From Verpa conica (lineage: Eukaryota; Ascomycota; Pezizomycetes; Pezizales; Morchellaceae), in assembly GCA_033030425.1 (NCBI GenBank), contig JAUFSD010000018.1, positions 434,001-498,000 of the forward strand: a stretch of 64,000 bases of DNA, written 5' to 3'. Every line of letters starts with the position of its first letter. Position 1 is the stretch's first letter. The translations under genes were made by a program, and so were the position numbers. Below, piece after piece: positions 15,001 through 24,918 of this stretch. The notes beneath the pieces were generated by a model. The model saw only the letters and a list, made by a program, of their open reading frames with translations, had not been told where the DNA came from and searched no databases.

Positions 15001-15166
15001 AAAGGTTCAGATGAACTCAGAGATCATTGTTAGAAGAGCAACCTCTTTAGCACAGGCTGGACAAGGCAACCTACCAGCGAATCAGACCGTCATCGATCTC
15101 ATCAATAAGGCTGCGAACCCGATCAATTTGGCACAGTTGGATAACCTTTGGATGCCGTACTTGTAG
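3025..15166 (+). CDS. TRA1: Tra1, SAGA/NuA4 scaffold (PIKK-family pseudokinase), 13 exons
   Basis: Tra1 is the giant activator-binding scaffold of the SAGA and NuA4 histone acetyltransferase complexes in the nucleus. I read 13 exons: 3025-3089, 3134-3305, 3364-4032, 4098-4226, 4292-4963, 5021-8554, 8603-12964, 13017-13230, 13283-13539, 13591-13896, 13947-14459, 14510-14839 and 14900-15166. Together they give about 3829 residues, the usual family length. HEAT-type helices fill roughly residues 1-2700. The FAT domain follows, then a PI3K-like fold from about 3450, and the protein ends in a FATC tail closing in WMPYL. The kinase region lacks the HRD/DFG-type catalytic residues (after [10 protein letters not shown] the loop is [10 protein letters not shown]), as expected for Tra1. 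Phase is consistent across the exons. The first junction (3089/3134) and the donor at 4964 (gtttca) are the least certain. Two low-complexity patches, an EEE-rich run near 10050 and an Ala/Ser/Pro/Gln linker at 13080-13370, are probably disordered. Confidence 0.95.
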
Positions 15167-15748
15167 TTAGAGGGTGTGGGGGACTTGTAGAGATTTGGTT
15201 CAGTGAAAGAATAAAGAATCTCGAGGTGTTTTTCTTTCTGCGCAGGAGTTGTTGGCGTAATAATTTTCCTCAAAAACATTTATTTTTATTTTTACCCTTA
15301 TTTCATATCAGCGGGCGGGTTTTTCTTTTGTTCATGAGGATCTAAAGAAAAACTAAAGAGGTTGGAACTTGTAATTCTTTACTGGGTATGGCTGTCTGCT
15401 TTTTGTTTAGTTGCGCTTTTGTACACTTGTTTTTTTTAGGGTTTCCTTATATATGTTCTATTTCAATATTCCCTTGTACTGATCCTTATCATTCTTCCTA
15501 GTTTACGTATTAGCTATAATAGGGGATCTCTAAAGTAATTGACTGTTTTCCACGATACTCTAGACATGTGCACAACTTGAACTTCAATATCTAGTCGAGT
15601 GATAAGAAATTATTCAATGAATGACAGTAGTGAATGTATAAAAAAAGACCCCCCGGTATGCAAGTAGAATAACCTCCCTCCCTCCTGTACATCCCTATAT
15701 TACCTTCTTTGTATCTATAATCCCCCCCCCCCCCCAAAAAAAAAAAGC
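15167..15748. other. spacer between convergent genes with poly-C/poly-A tract
   Basis: This is the shared 3' region of TRA1 and the convergent small membrane-protein gene. It is T-rich after the TRA1 stop, as in fungal 3' UTRs. A homopolymer pair of about 14 C followed by about 11 A sits at 15722-15746, immediately next to the stop codon of the minus-strand gene. No gene was seen. Confidence 0.5.
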
Positions 15749-16270
15749 CTATGAAATACCATACCATAAACTCGTCGCAGTCCCCATAAAAAGCCCAAAA
15801 GCCAACATCCCAGTCCCCTTCGGATTCCTCACATATTTCCTATGGCCCCACCAAAATGCGCCCATGTGGAAGAGGTTATAAACACCAATCGCCCTCACGA
15901 CTAATCTGCGACTCTCCGGGATACTCGAGAAAAGCCCCTCAAGACATAAATAAGAGACAAGTGCCTCCCCAGATGCAACAACCTGAACAAGCACTAGTGC
16001 ACTCGGTGAAGTTGTACCGCCGAGCTTTGTAAGTGCCTGTGAGGGAGAGGTGAGATAGCAGAGTGCGGAAGTGGCGGAGATCAGAGATGTCATGCCGAAA
16101 TAGAGGTTCAGGGGTGTTAGGGCTGGAGGACGAAGGCGAAATTGCCGTGGCCGCGGGGAAGAGTCAGCTGTGGAGGGGCGACGCGATAAGGAACGGGAAG
16201 AGGGATTAATGCAAAATATGCAGAGTGAGTTGAGGGGCTTGCGGGGCTTGCCTGGAATTTTTGTTGTCAT
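15749..16270 (-). CDS. small multi-pass membrane protein, unknown function
   Basis: This is a single-exon frame of 173 codons on the minus strand, starting at 16270. The first 50 residues are basic and Ser/Pro/Arg-rich, which could be a mitochondrial presequence. About four hydrophobic segments follow: near residues 57-75 (LNLYFGMTSLISATSALCYL), 88-108, around 128-140, and a C-terminal one with GMLAFGLFMGTATSLWYG. A WWGHRKYVRNPKG loop lies between the last two. I do not recognise the family. The organisation resembles small fungal four-helix proteins of unknown function. A second methionine at the first hydrophobic segment is a possible alternative start. It converges on TRA1, with about 580 bp between the stops. 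Confidence 0.6.
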   Translation of the reverse strand: MTTKIPGKPRKPLNSLCIFCINPSSRSLSRRPSTADSSPRPRQFRLRPPALTPLNLYFGMTSLISATSALCYLTSPSQALTKLGGTTSPSALVLVQVVASGEALVSYLCLEGLFSSIPESRRLVVRAIGVYNLFHMGAFWWGHRKYVRNPKGTGMLAFGLFMGTATSLWYGIS

Positions 16271-17109
16271 TTTTACGGTTTAAGGTGCGAAAGAGTTTTT
16301 GCAGATTAGGAAGACCTTAAATAAAAACGAAGAGTTTAAAGGACGGGATGGGATGTTTTGGAGACTACAAACGTGGATGGTACTAGGATTGGTATGAGAG
16401 CGTCGAGTTGGATGCTTAGGTACCGGTAGATGTTTGGGGTTTCAGATACTTGCAAGTTCTAACTGAAGGTTGGGAAAATCCTCTTCTCTTTTTTTTGTGA
16501 CATGCATGATTCCTGCATGATTCTACTCTAGACCAGTTTGTGGCAGTCCAACAGCGGTTCATGCATCCGGTTCGATTCCGATGACTGAGCGAGTAACAGA
16601 CAAACATATCAACTGTGTGCTGGATCAAAACGGAGGCCTCGAGTTTCAAGATGCTTGTAGCCAAAGAGAGTAAATGATTATTTGTAGATATTTTCATCCC
16701 TTGGCAACATGCGAATCCCATAGTCTGCCTAGAGAAACAGAGCCGCAGAAAATTTGTTTGACGTATTTATTTATGGCTTCCCACGTATCAGCGATGTGGC
16801 CAATGTGTCAATAGATGACAGGCACCGCGACAGACGTGTCTGTCAAATCCCATCTCTCATCTTGGGCCATGGAGTTCTCTCTCCCTCTCCCTCCAGCCAG
16901 CACCGCGATCATTACCGTTGCCAAGCTCACCGTGGCTAGCGTCATCCCGGCAAACAGGTCTATCCTAGCGCCCTGCCAAGCCTCAGGGCCAGTCTAATTT
17001 TTTTGGTTGGCATGTTTTTCTCTCCTTCTCAGTCTCTGACTCTTCGCCCGACTTACACTATTACCCCACACCCACAACCATACTAAACCCCCCCCCCTCA
17101 AAAGACGCA
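16271..17109. promoter_or_regulatory. divergent intergenic region between the membrane-protein gene and EMG1
   Basis: This region separates two divergently transcribed genes and presumably holds both promoters. The part next to EMG1 (about 16990-17105) is strongly pyrimidine-rich and ends in a C-run just before the start codon. A perfect GGTTCGATTCC word at about 16570 resembles a tRNA B box, but no cloverleaf forms around it. No further gene was seen. Confidence 0.45.
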
Positions 17110-18081
17110 ATGGCCACCCCAGGATCCCCAGTAAAGAAGCGTCCAAGGACTCAATCGCTCCCTTCGCTGCCAACATTGACGGCTGAACAAGCTGTGCCGA
17201 TTGCAACAGACGACAAGAGCACGAAACGGCTCATCGTCGTTCTTGCACAAGCGTGTCTGGAAACCCACAAGATTTCCACTGGTGGTGCAAATGGAGGGGA
17301 GAAGTATGTGCTACTCAATTCTGATGACCACATCGGTGTGTTGAAGAAGATGGGGCGGGATATCAGTGATGCCCGACCGGACATTCTCCATCAGGTTTGT
17401 GTTCACCACCCTCTCCCACAATCCTAATGATTTATGCTATGTTTGGTTTTTTTTTATTACCTCTTTTACTACCCTCCGAGATGGGGAGGTAGTGGTAATT
17501 TCTTGTAAAACCGAGCAGTGAAAGATCTTCAACCCTTTATGTTATGGCGAGCGGCTCAACCCTCTCTGTCTGTGCTTTCAAAGCTAACGAGCACTTCCAA
17601 CAAGTGTCTCCTAACCCTTCTCGACTCCCCCGTCAACAAAGCCGGGAAACTTCAGGTCTACATCCAATCCTCAAAGGGTGTGTTGATCGAAGTTAACCCT
17701 GCCGTGCGGATCCCGCGTACTTTTAAGCGTTTCGCTGGGCTCATGGTACAGCTACTCCACAAGTTGTCCATCCGTTCCACAACCTCATCAGAGAAGCTTC
17801 TTAAGGTCATCAAGAACCCAGTCTCGCAATATCTCCCGCCGAACTGCAGAAAAGTCACACTCTCTTGGGAAGCCCCCGTCATGAACGTGAGAGAGTATAT
17901 CACGGGCTTAGGCGAAGAAGAAAGTATTTGTGTTGTTGTCGGAGCAATGGCAAAAGGGAAAGATGATTTTGCCGATAGTTGGGTGGATGAGAAGATTGGA
18001 GTGAGCAATTATTCGCTGTCTGCAAGTGTGGCTTGCAGTAAGTTTTGCCATGCAGCGGAGGATGTATGGAATATCCAGTAA
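17110..18081 (+). CDS. EMG1: Emg1/Nep1, 18S rRNA pseudouridine N1-methyltransferase
   Basis: Emg1/Nep1 is a SPOUT-class methyltransferase that methylates the hypermodified pseudouridine of 18S rRNA and is needed for small-subunit biogenesis in the nucleolus. There are two exons, 17110-17394 and 17605-18081, joined by a 210-bp intron (gtttgt...caacaag). They give 253 residues, close to the yeast protein. Family signatures seen are [16 protein letters not shown] across the splice, [18 protein letters not shown], the [20 protein letters not shown] stretch, [16 protein letters not shown], and a C-terminal SAM-binding knot with [13 protein letters not shown] and [14 protein letters not shown]. The N-terminal 35 residues are basic and Pro/Ser-rich, as usual. 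The stop follows WNIQ. The next gene, CFD1, is on the same strand about 780 bp downstream. Confidence 0.96.
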
Positions 18082-18860
18082 GTGCCGGAATGCGAAAGTA
18101 GATGGCACTTCTACCCCTTGCTCTTGCGGTCGACCCTTATGTTGTTTCTGTTCCTGTTCCTACTTTATTTTTTTGGGCCCTAGAAGCATGGGATCTTCTG
18201 ATGAGCCTTCTTTTTTTACTTCCCCTCCCCCTGCTACTCAATTTCACCCGCATCACACGGGCGGGGGGATACATGTAACCTCATGGCGTTCAACCGGCAA
18301 TGTGGGAACCTAGTCTGTAATGTTTTTTTGTTCACTTTGGGCGGTCTATGTACGAGTTATTCATTAAAAATAGGTGGGAAATTAGGGTGGGTAGGATAAC
18401 ATCCGAGAGGCTGAGTAAGATATATACCTCAACGTATGTATTTGTTTACGATTAATACAGACATGTTTTTGCGTGCTACCTTGCCGTTTTTGTGATGTTT
18501 GGTACGATGTGATAGAAAACAGTCCACCATACAAGCTTCCGACCCCTTAAAAGAATTTAAAAACATTTAAGATCCGAAGGCACTTTACGAACCTGCTGAA
18601 TAACAAAATACAATATACCGGTATAGAATTGAAAACAATTGCTAATATCAGGGTTAGGGTTGGTGTTAGCCTTACGTGGATCTCTTCACCTATGAGGCTC
18701 TTCACTTATGATGCCATTGGTGGGCAGCCCACCAAAAAAAGGCACAATTGAACATTTCTAAGCAGATCCATAAACAAATTAATTTACGATACTAAACTCC
18801 TTCCACAAACCCCATAAACCCCAATATACACATCACCAGAGCTACCAAGCTCAACCCACA
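18082..18860. other. spacer between EMG1 and CFD1
   Basis: This spacer includes the EMG1 3' region and the CFD1 promoter. It is T-rich at first, then AT-rich. A short telomere-like word (gggttagggttgg) occurs at 18651-18663. No gene was seen. Confidence 0.45.
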
Positions 18861-19794
18861 ATGCTCGAAACAATTCCCCATGTCATCCTTGTAACTACCC
18901 CGCCCCCACCTCATCAAGCTCCATAATAACACACCTAGGTCCTCTCTGGCAAAGGCGGCGTTGGAAAGTCTTCTGTCACGGTCCAACTCGCACTCTCGCT
19001 AGCTCGAGCAGGGCATAAGGTTGGTGTACTAGATGTAGACCTTACAGGCCCGAATATACCGAGGATGTTCAATGTTGAAGATGAGAAGATCCACCAAGCA
19101 CCTGGAGGGTGGATCCCGGTACGGGTGGGTGAAAAGGGTGAGGGAGTAGACACGAGGATTCAGTTGATGAGCTTAGGGTTTTTATTGAAGGACCGGGGGG
19201 ATAGTGTTGTCTGGAGAGGACCGAAGAAGACAGCGATGGTGAGGCAGTTTATGACGGATGTGTTGTGGGAAGGAGTTGAGTATCTATTGATTGATACACC
19301 ACCGGGTATGGTTTCCTATAATATAATTAAGGTAGCGGAAGGGCTAACTGTGAATAGGGACATCTGATGAACATATATCACTTGCCGAACAGCTCCGCTC
19401 GATATCCCCCGACGGTGCTGTAATAGTCACAACCCCACAGGCTGTTGCAACAGCTGATGTCCGTAAAGAACTCAACTTTTGTAAAAAGGTCGGTCTTAAC
19501 ATTCTCGGTGTTATCGAGAATATGAGTGGATTCGTGTGTCCCCATTGCAGTGAGTGTACGAATGTGTTTTCGTCGGGTGGGGGCCTTGTCATGGCGGAAC
19601 AGTTTGGTGTGGAGTTTTTAGGGAAGGTCCCGATTGATCCGAGCTTTAACATGATGATTGAGAGTCAGAGTAGTTGGGCACGAGAGGAGGGGAGGAAAGT
19701 GGGTTTGGCGGAGAGATACGGCGAGAGTAGACTTTGTGGAGTATTTGAGGAGATTACAGGGAGGTTAGTGGTGAAAGTGAATCCGAGTGAGTGA
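18861..19794 (+). CDS. CFD1: Cfd1 (NUBP2-type) cytosolic Fe-S cluster assembly P-loop ATPase
   Basis: Cfd1 pairs with Nbp35 as the scaffold ATPase of the cytosolic iron-sulphur assembly (CIA) machinery. I read three exons: 18861-18890 (only ten codons), 18939-19305 and 19358-19794, giving about 277 residues, the normal length. The first intron splits HVIL from [12 protein letters not shown], which is the deviant Walker A (GKGGVGKS) of Mrp/NBP35 ATPases. [13 protein letters not shown] (switch I), LIDTPPG joined across the second intron to [12 protein letters not shown], and the C-terminal CPHC metal-ligand pair ([18 protein letters not shown]) follow in family order. The protein lacks the N-terminal four-cysteine ferredoxin-like motif of Nbp35, which supports Cfd1 rather than Nbp35. 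The ten-codon first exon would be easy to miss in automatic annotation. Confidence 0.95.
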
Positions 19795-21217
19795 GGATTA
19801 GGGCGGGATGAGATTCTTTTCAATATTTAGATTTGCTTTTAATATTGAGTTGGTACTTGGGCAACAAATTCAGAGTGGGTATATGCATATATCTCTTAGT
19901 TAATAGATACCTAGTAGCGGGTGAGGGTCAGAGATCTCTCTATCTTTACGCTCTCTTAGGAATGGTCCACTACCGGTTATTGGGATTCTATCACGAACTC
20001 TGCGGACGAGTAAGAAATTAAGCCAAGGTGCCTTTATTGCCCGCCTAGTTACATCCTATCACCCAATACCTGCTAGTATAATAACTCAGCTGGTGAGATG
20101 GGTGATAAGAAAAGGTGATGGAACGCAATCACTGGATGGTGGGGTAAAGAATGATGTACTAGGATTTGTGCAAAAGTAATGAGAACCCATCGCAGGTAGG
20201 CCCTAAAATTGACGTGCGCCATACAAGGAAGCCAGTAGTGCATCCTAGAGAATGCAAGATTTGTATGGGGGGGATTCGTGAGAACTTCTCCAGTATTTCA
20301 AGCCAACTACAAGCTCTATCCAACCAGAGACAGTTCCCATCACTTTCCTTTAACACCCTGTACAGAAAAATCACCCTATAATGGTCCGGGTTATAAGGAT
20401 ACTCGTCTTATAAGGGTATATACTCACGGTACCAATAAGGTCATCTATATGTGCTGGGCCTTTTTTATAAGTTTATATGCTCTATAAGTGTATGGTGTCG
20501 CTCTAATTTCATATCCTTATACGAATTTTTTAGATTTTCTTGTGAAGAAATGTCAGTTTATTCTACAGAACCCTACTCCTAAGAATAACGACATGAAAGC
20601 AGTTACGTTGGGATATGTTTAATCTTAGTCAGAGAAAACAAAATCTATCACATACTATAAGCACCTACAGGTCCTACAACACAACAGACCCCTACAAGAG
20701 CTTGATAGCTAAAGGTCACCTTAACGAATTGACAAATTAAGTGACCACAAAATTTTAGGGCCTAGAAATGACTATTTGTTGCTGAATTTAGTGCTACTCT
20801 ATCGCGGCCGTTTTAGTATTCCATTTGGTTGCTACCCTAGACAAAACTTCCTTTTCAGCAAGTAGACGTAGCAATAGCCTAGGTGACGTATTTAAGCAAG
20901 TATACCCCAGAAATTTTATAACTAGATAGCTATGATTAACGAAGATATCTCAATAAATGTTATTAGGGTACATATTTATTACCTTCTATTGATAAAGGCC
21001 ACGGCCATCTATCAGCTTACCAAAATAACTAAGCTTATACGCTGGTCAACTGCACCTCTACACCTTGCATGGTGTAACAGCGGCAACGCTCAGCCTTATA
21101 ACCGACCCCACCGCAGCCTCAGGCTATTTTACTTATCGCCTTGAACCCAACCCACCGATATACGCCATCTCGCCCTCCGACTCTTAGCTCAGAGCCCAGA
21201 AATACTCCTATATTACT
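19795..21217. other. AT-rich spacer upstream of the NLR gene
   Basis: About 1.4 kb with no recognisable coding frame or RNA gene. It is rich in TATA/TTATAA words, for example several between 20380 and 20500. It contains the NLR promoter. Decayed repeats are possible but not identified. Confidence 0.45.
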
Positions 21218-24200
21218 ATGGCCGAAATCATCGGTTTGGTCGCTAGCATCATTGGCATCACGCAGCTTACCGGAAAGCTTGCTTTTGTTGGATACAACTA
21301 TATTGGTAGCGTCAAGGATGCACCGAAAGAAATAAAACAACTCGCGGACGAGCTCAGCTCTTTTAAAACGGTACTTGACGATTTACACCAATACGCCAAA
21401 GACAATGCACTATCCCCAACAATAGAAATTCTCAGCAACCTAGATGGACCGCTTCAGAAATGTGCCCAGCATCTACAGTCGCTACAATCAAAGCTATCAA
21501 AGCTAGAATCTAGGGGGAAGGGATGGAGAACCCTGTGGAGAAGCATTAAATGGCCTTTAAAAAAGGCAGAGACGTTCGAGATAATATCATTCCTTGAGCG
21601 ACAAAAAACCCTTCTTAATACAGCCATAAGTACGCATCAGCTGTGAGTTAACATCTGATACTTTAGTGACTACTTATACTGACTACTCCTTGAGCACCCT
21701 GACTCAAGCAGTAAACACAACCATCCAGCAGACGCATGTACTTGTTGAGGATATTCAGAACGATACCGACGCTTTAAAATACTCGAAACAGCAGGAAGAA
21801 CTTTTGCGAATAGGTGAGGAAGAAAATCAAACGTTTAGCTTACACCCTGCTAACGTAATTTTAGACTCAACCCGAAAAACAATCCTTGACTGGTTTTATC
21901 CAGAAGAATACGACGCAAAGCATCTTAAAATCAGAGGGGAAAGGCAAGAAAATACCGGTAAATGGCTTTTAAAGTCACAAGAGCTTCGGGACTGGGGCAA
22001 AGATCAGAATTCTCGGCTACTCTGGGGGCATGGCATACGTATGTTCTGTGTAGCCTGCTTTAGACTTAGTATATATTCTAACAACCGCTTTAATAGCTGG
22101 AGCTGGCAAGACATTTTTAAGTTCACTAGTGATCGATGATCGTGAAGCGCAAGCTTTGAACACGGGTTACGGAGTGGCCTACATATATTTCGATTTCAAG
22201 GAGCGAGACCAGCAGAATTCTACCCAGATTCTTGCCAGCTTAGTTAAGCAACTTGCCTATCAAATCCTACAGCTTCCCACAGAAATTAAAGCCTTATATG
22301 ATAGATTATCACCTCAAAATAAGAAGCCTACACCCGAAGACCTATACAAAGCCCTCCTTGCTACCTTCGGCTCATTCCATGATATTTATCTTATTTTTGA
22401 CGCCTTAGATGAATGTGATCCCGAGGAATTACGCAAAAAGCTTCTTCCCCTATTCCACCGCATGGCAGGGGACGGTGCCAATTTGTTTATGACAAGCCGC
22501 CCTCATCCAATAGATATCCAAGAATCATTCAGAAATGTACCAAAAATCACACTTTTTGCACAGGACGAGGACATCGAGACATATATTCAAAAGAGAATCG
22601 ATGAAAACCCGACAGCGAGGAACCTAATACGGAAAGGAAATTGCGAAGGCAAGATCGTTTCTAAACTTATAGATTGTGCCAATGGAATGTAAGCTTCATG
22701 AGCATATATTCTAAATCCACCTTTACGCACTTTACTAAATACATGGGGGTATAGGTTTTTGCTTGTGCGATTCCACATCGATTATATTTGCCAGCAAACG
22801 AATGCAAATCAGATCTTGAATATACTCAACCAACTCGAGCACTCCTCTTCAGACTTAGATGCTACGTACGACAGGGTCATGGAGACGATTCGCAGGCAAC
22901 CCAAGAACCGTACAGAACTAGCGCTGAGGGTCCTCACATGGATTGTCAAAGCTCGGGAGCCGTTGACAGTTGATCAAATCCAAGTTGCCGTTTCTGTTGA
23001 ACAAAAACGATACGAACTCGATGATCTAGATTTACCGGACGGACAGATGCTATTAGATGTCTGCGCTAGCCTAGTAATGATTGATAGTGGCAAGGTTCGA
23101 TTGGCACATTACACTGTCCAAGAATATATTTTGGCAAAGACCATTCTCCCCGATGATGCGGAATTCAAGGTTGCCATGGCTTGCATTACCTATCTTTCAT
23201 TTAACAAGATAGTTCAGGTTTTTGAGCGACCACACCCATCCTTCTTTGACTATGCCGCTTTTAATCTATCCTTTCATCTCCACGCCTGTGACGAAGATTT
23301 ATCAATGGATATGATTCTTTATTTCATTGACCGCCCAGAATCCGTAGCAGCCTACCTAGAAGCCTTGCAGACTGATACAACGTTAATGGATAACGACACA
23401 TGGCACTTTGACCCAAACACCTTGCAAAGTGCATCCATTCTAGGAAATCCGGTGGTGGTCCTATTCCTGCTCGAGAAAGGTGCCGATATTCTGGCCACAG
23501 ACAGTAAAGGTTATACGGCCCTCCATCTCGCGGCCGGCTACGGGAATAAAGCTGTGGTTCGGTTATTAATTGAGAAAGGTGCTGCCATCTCCGCTAAGAA
23601 CATCGATGGATGGACGGCTCTTCATGTAGCAGCATATAGGCAAGATGGACATGGACCTGTGGTCAAATTACTGCTTGAAAAAGGTGCAGATATTTCTGCT
23701 ACAACTTGCTTTAACGAAACGGCCCTCCACCTAGCAGGCGATTGTGGAAACGAGGCCGTTGTTCGGACTTTACTTGGGCGGCATGGCTGTGATATCTCGG
23801 CCGTGGATTCTCGGGGGAATACAGTTCTCCATAATGCGACCTGGTCCAAGGGTATAATCGAGCTACTACTAGAGAATGATGCCCGTATATCAGCAGCGAA
23901 CAGTGAAGGGCAGACGGCTCTCCATGGTGCCGCCGAGATCGGTGCCGTAGATGTAGTCGAATTCCTATTTGAGAAGGGCGCTGATATCGCCATCACGGAC
24001 AATACTGGACAAACTGCCCTCCATATAGCAGCTAAAAAAGGCCATGAGGCAGTGATAGAATTACTACTTGAGAAAGGTACCATCACTGAAACATCTGGGC
24101 ACACAAGAATCCCCCTTTTAGACGCTAGAAACAATTCCGGACAAACCGTTCTCCACCTAGCAGCTTACAATGGCCACGAGGCTGTTATATCTTTGCTACT

Positions 24201-24918
24201 TGATAAGGGTGCTGATACTACTGCCATCACGGATGGTAGAGCGACAGCTCTCCACATAGCAGCCGAATATGGCCACGAGGCTGTTGTATCTTTGCTACTT
24301 GATAAGGGCGCTGATACCACTGCCATCATAAATACTGGGTACACAGCTCTCCACCTAGCAGCTTACAATGGCCACGAGGCCGTTGTATCTTTGCTACTTG
24401 ATAAGGGTGCTGATATCACTACCATGATAGATGCTGGATACACAGCTCTCCATCTGGCAGCCTACGGTGGCCACGGGGCTGTTGTATCTTTGCTACTTGA
24501 TAAGGGCGCTGATATCACTACCATGATAGATCCTGGATACACAGCTCTCCATCTGGCAGCTCAAGGTGGCCACGGGGCTGTTGTATCTTTGCTACTTGAT
24601 AAGGGTGCTGATACTACTGCCATCACGGATGGTAGAGCGACAGCTCTCCACATAGCAGCCGAATATGGCTACGAGGCTGTTGTATCTTTGCTGCTTGATA
24701 AGGGCGCTGATACCACTGCCATCACAAATACTGGGTACACAGCTCTCCACCTAGCAGCTCAAGATGGCCACGAGACTGTTGTATCTTTACTACTTGATAG
24801 AGGCGTTGATACCGCTGCTGTAGGCCGTCTGGGTATTACGGCTCTCCAACTTGCGAAGGTTTATGGGTGTAAAGGGGTGGTCAAACTGTTCGAAGGCAAT
24901 AATATGGACCTTTTATAA
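21218..24918 (+). CDS. NACHT-ankyrin NLR (STAND NTPase) with fungal helical N-terminal domain
   Basis: This is a fungal NOD-like receptor. Such proteins act in nonself recognition, heterokaryon incompatibility and regulated cell death. Probable exons are 21218-about 21628, about 21666-22038, 22097-22688 and 22755-24918, giving about 1180 residues. The N-terminus (MAEIIGLVASIIGITQLTGK) matches the helical fungal STAND N-domain (Pfam Fungal_N type). A NACHT domain follows, with Walker A assembled across the 22039-22096 intron (HGIPGAGKTF) and Walker B-like YLIFDALDECD. MTSRP and ANGMFLLVRFH (spliced at 22689-22754) are further NACHT landmarks. A winged-helix segment (LRVLTWIVKAREPLTVDQI) and HYTVQEYIL come next. 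The C-terminus is about 15 ankyrin repeats from roughly 23440. The first intron does not resolve cleanly: only a 37-bp intron with a weak gtacgc donor keeps the frame, so this gene could carry a lesion there. Everything downstream is open and well conserved. Confidence 0.85.
24151..24843 (+). repeat. homogenised 99-bp ankyrin-coding tandem array (7 near-identical units)
   Basis: Exact 99-bp spacing is seen for the ctccac word of each unit (24151, 24250, 24349, 24448, 24547, 24646, 24745). Each unit encodes one 33-residue ankyrin repeat with GHEAVVSLLLDKGAD. Units differ at only a few positions, mostly around the turn (TTAITDGRA, ITTMIDAGY). The segment from 24201 recurs almost unchanged at 24597, exactly four units (396 bp) later, so a multi-unit block has been duplicated. 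Upstream repeats of the same protein (23440-24130) are much more diverged. Confidence 0.9.

Noticed and set aside
16560..16590. Perfect tRNA B-box word (GGTTCGATTCC)
   Set aside because: No acceptor stem, anticodon arm or A box can be folded around it in the correct spacing on either strand.
23622..24134. 170-codon frame antisense to the ankyrin region
   Set aside because: It arises from the codon bias of the repeat units; the sense strand encodes the NLR ankyrin domain.
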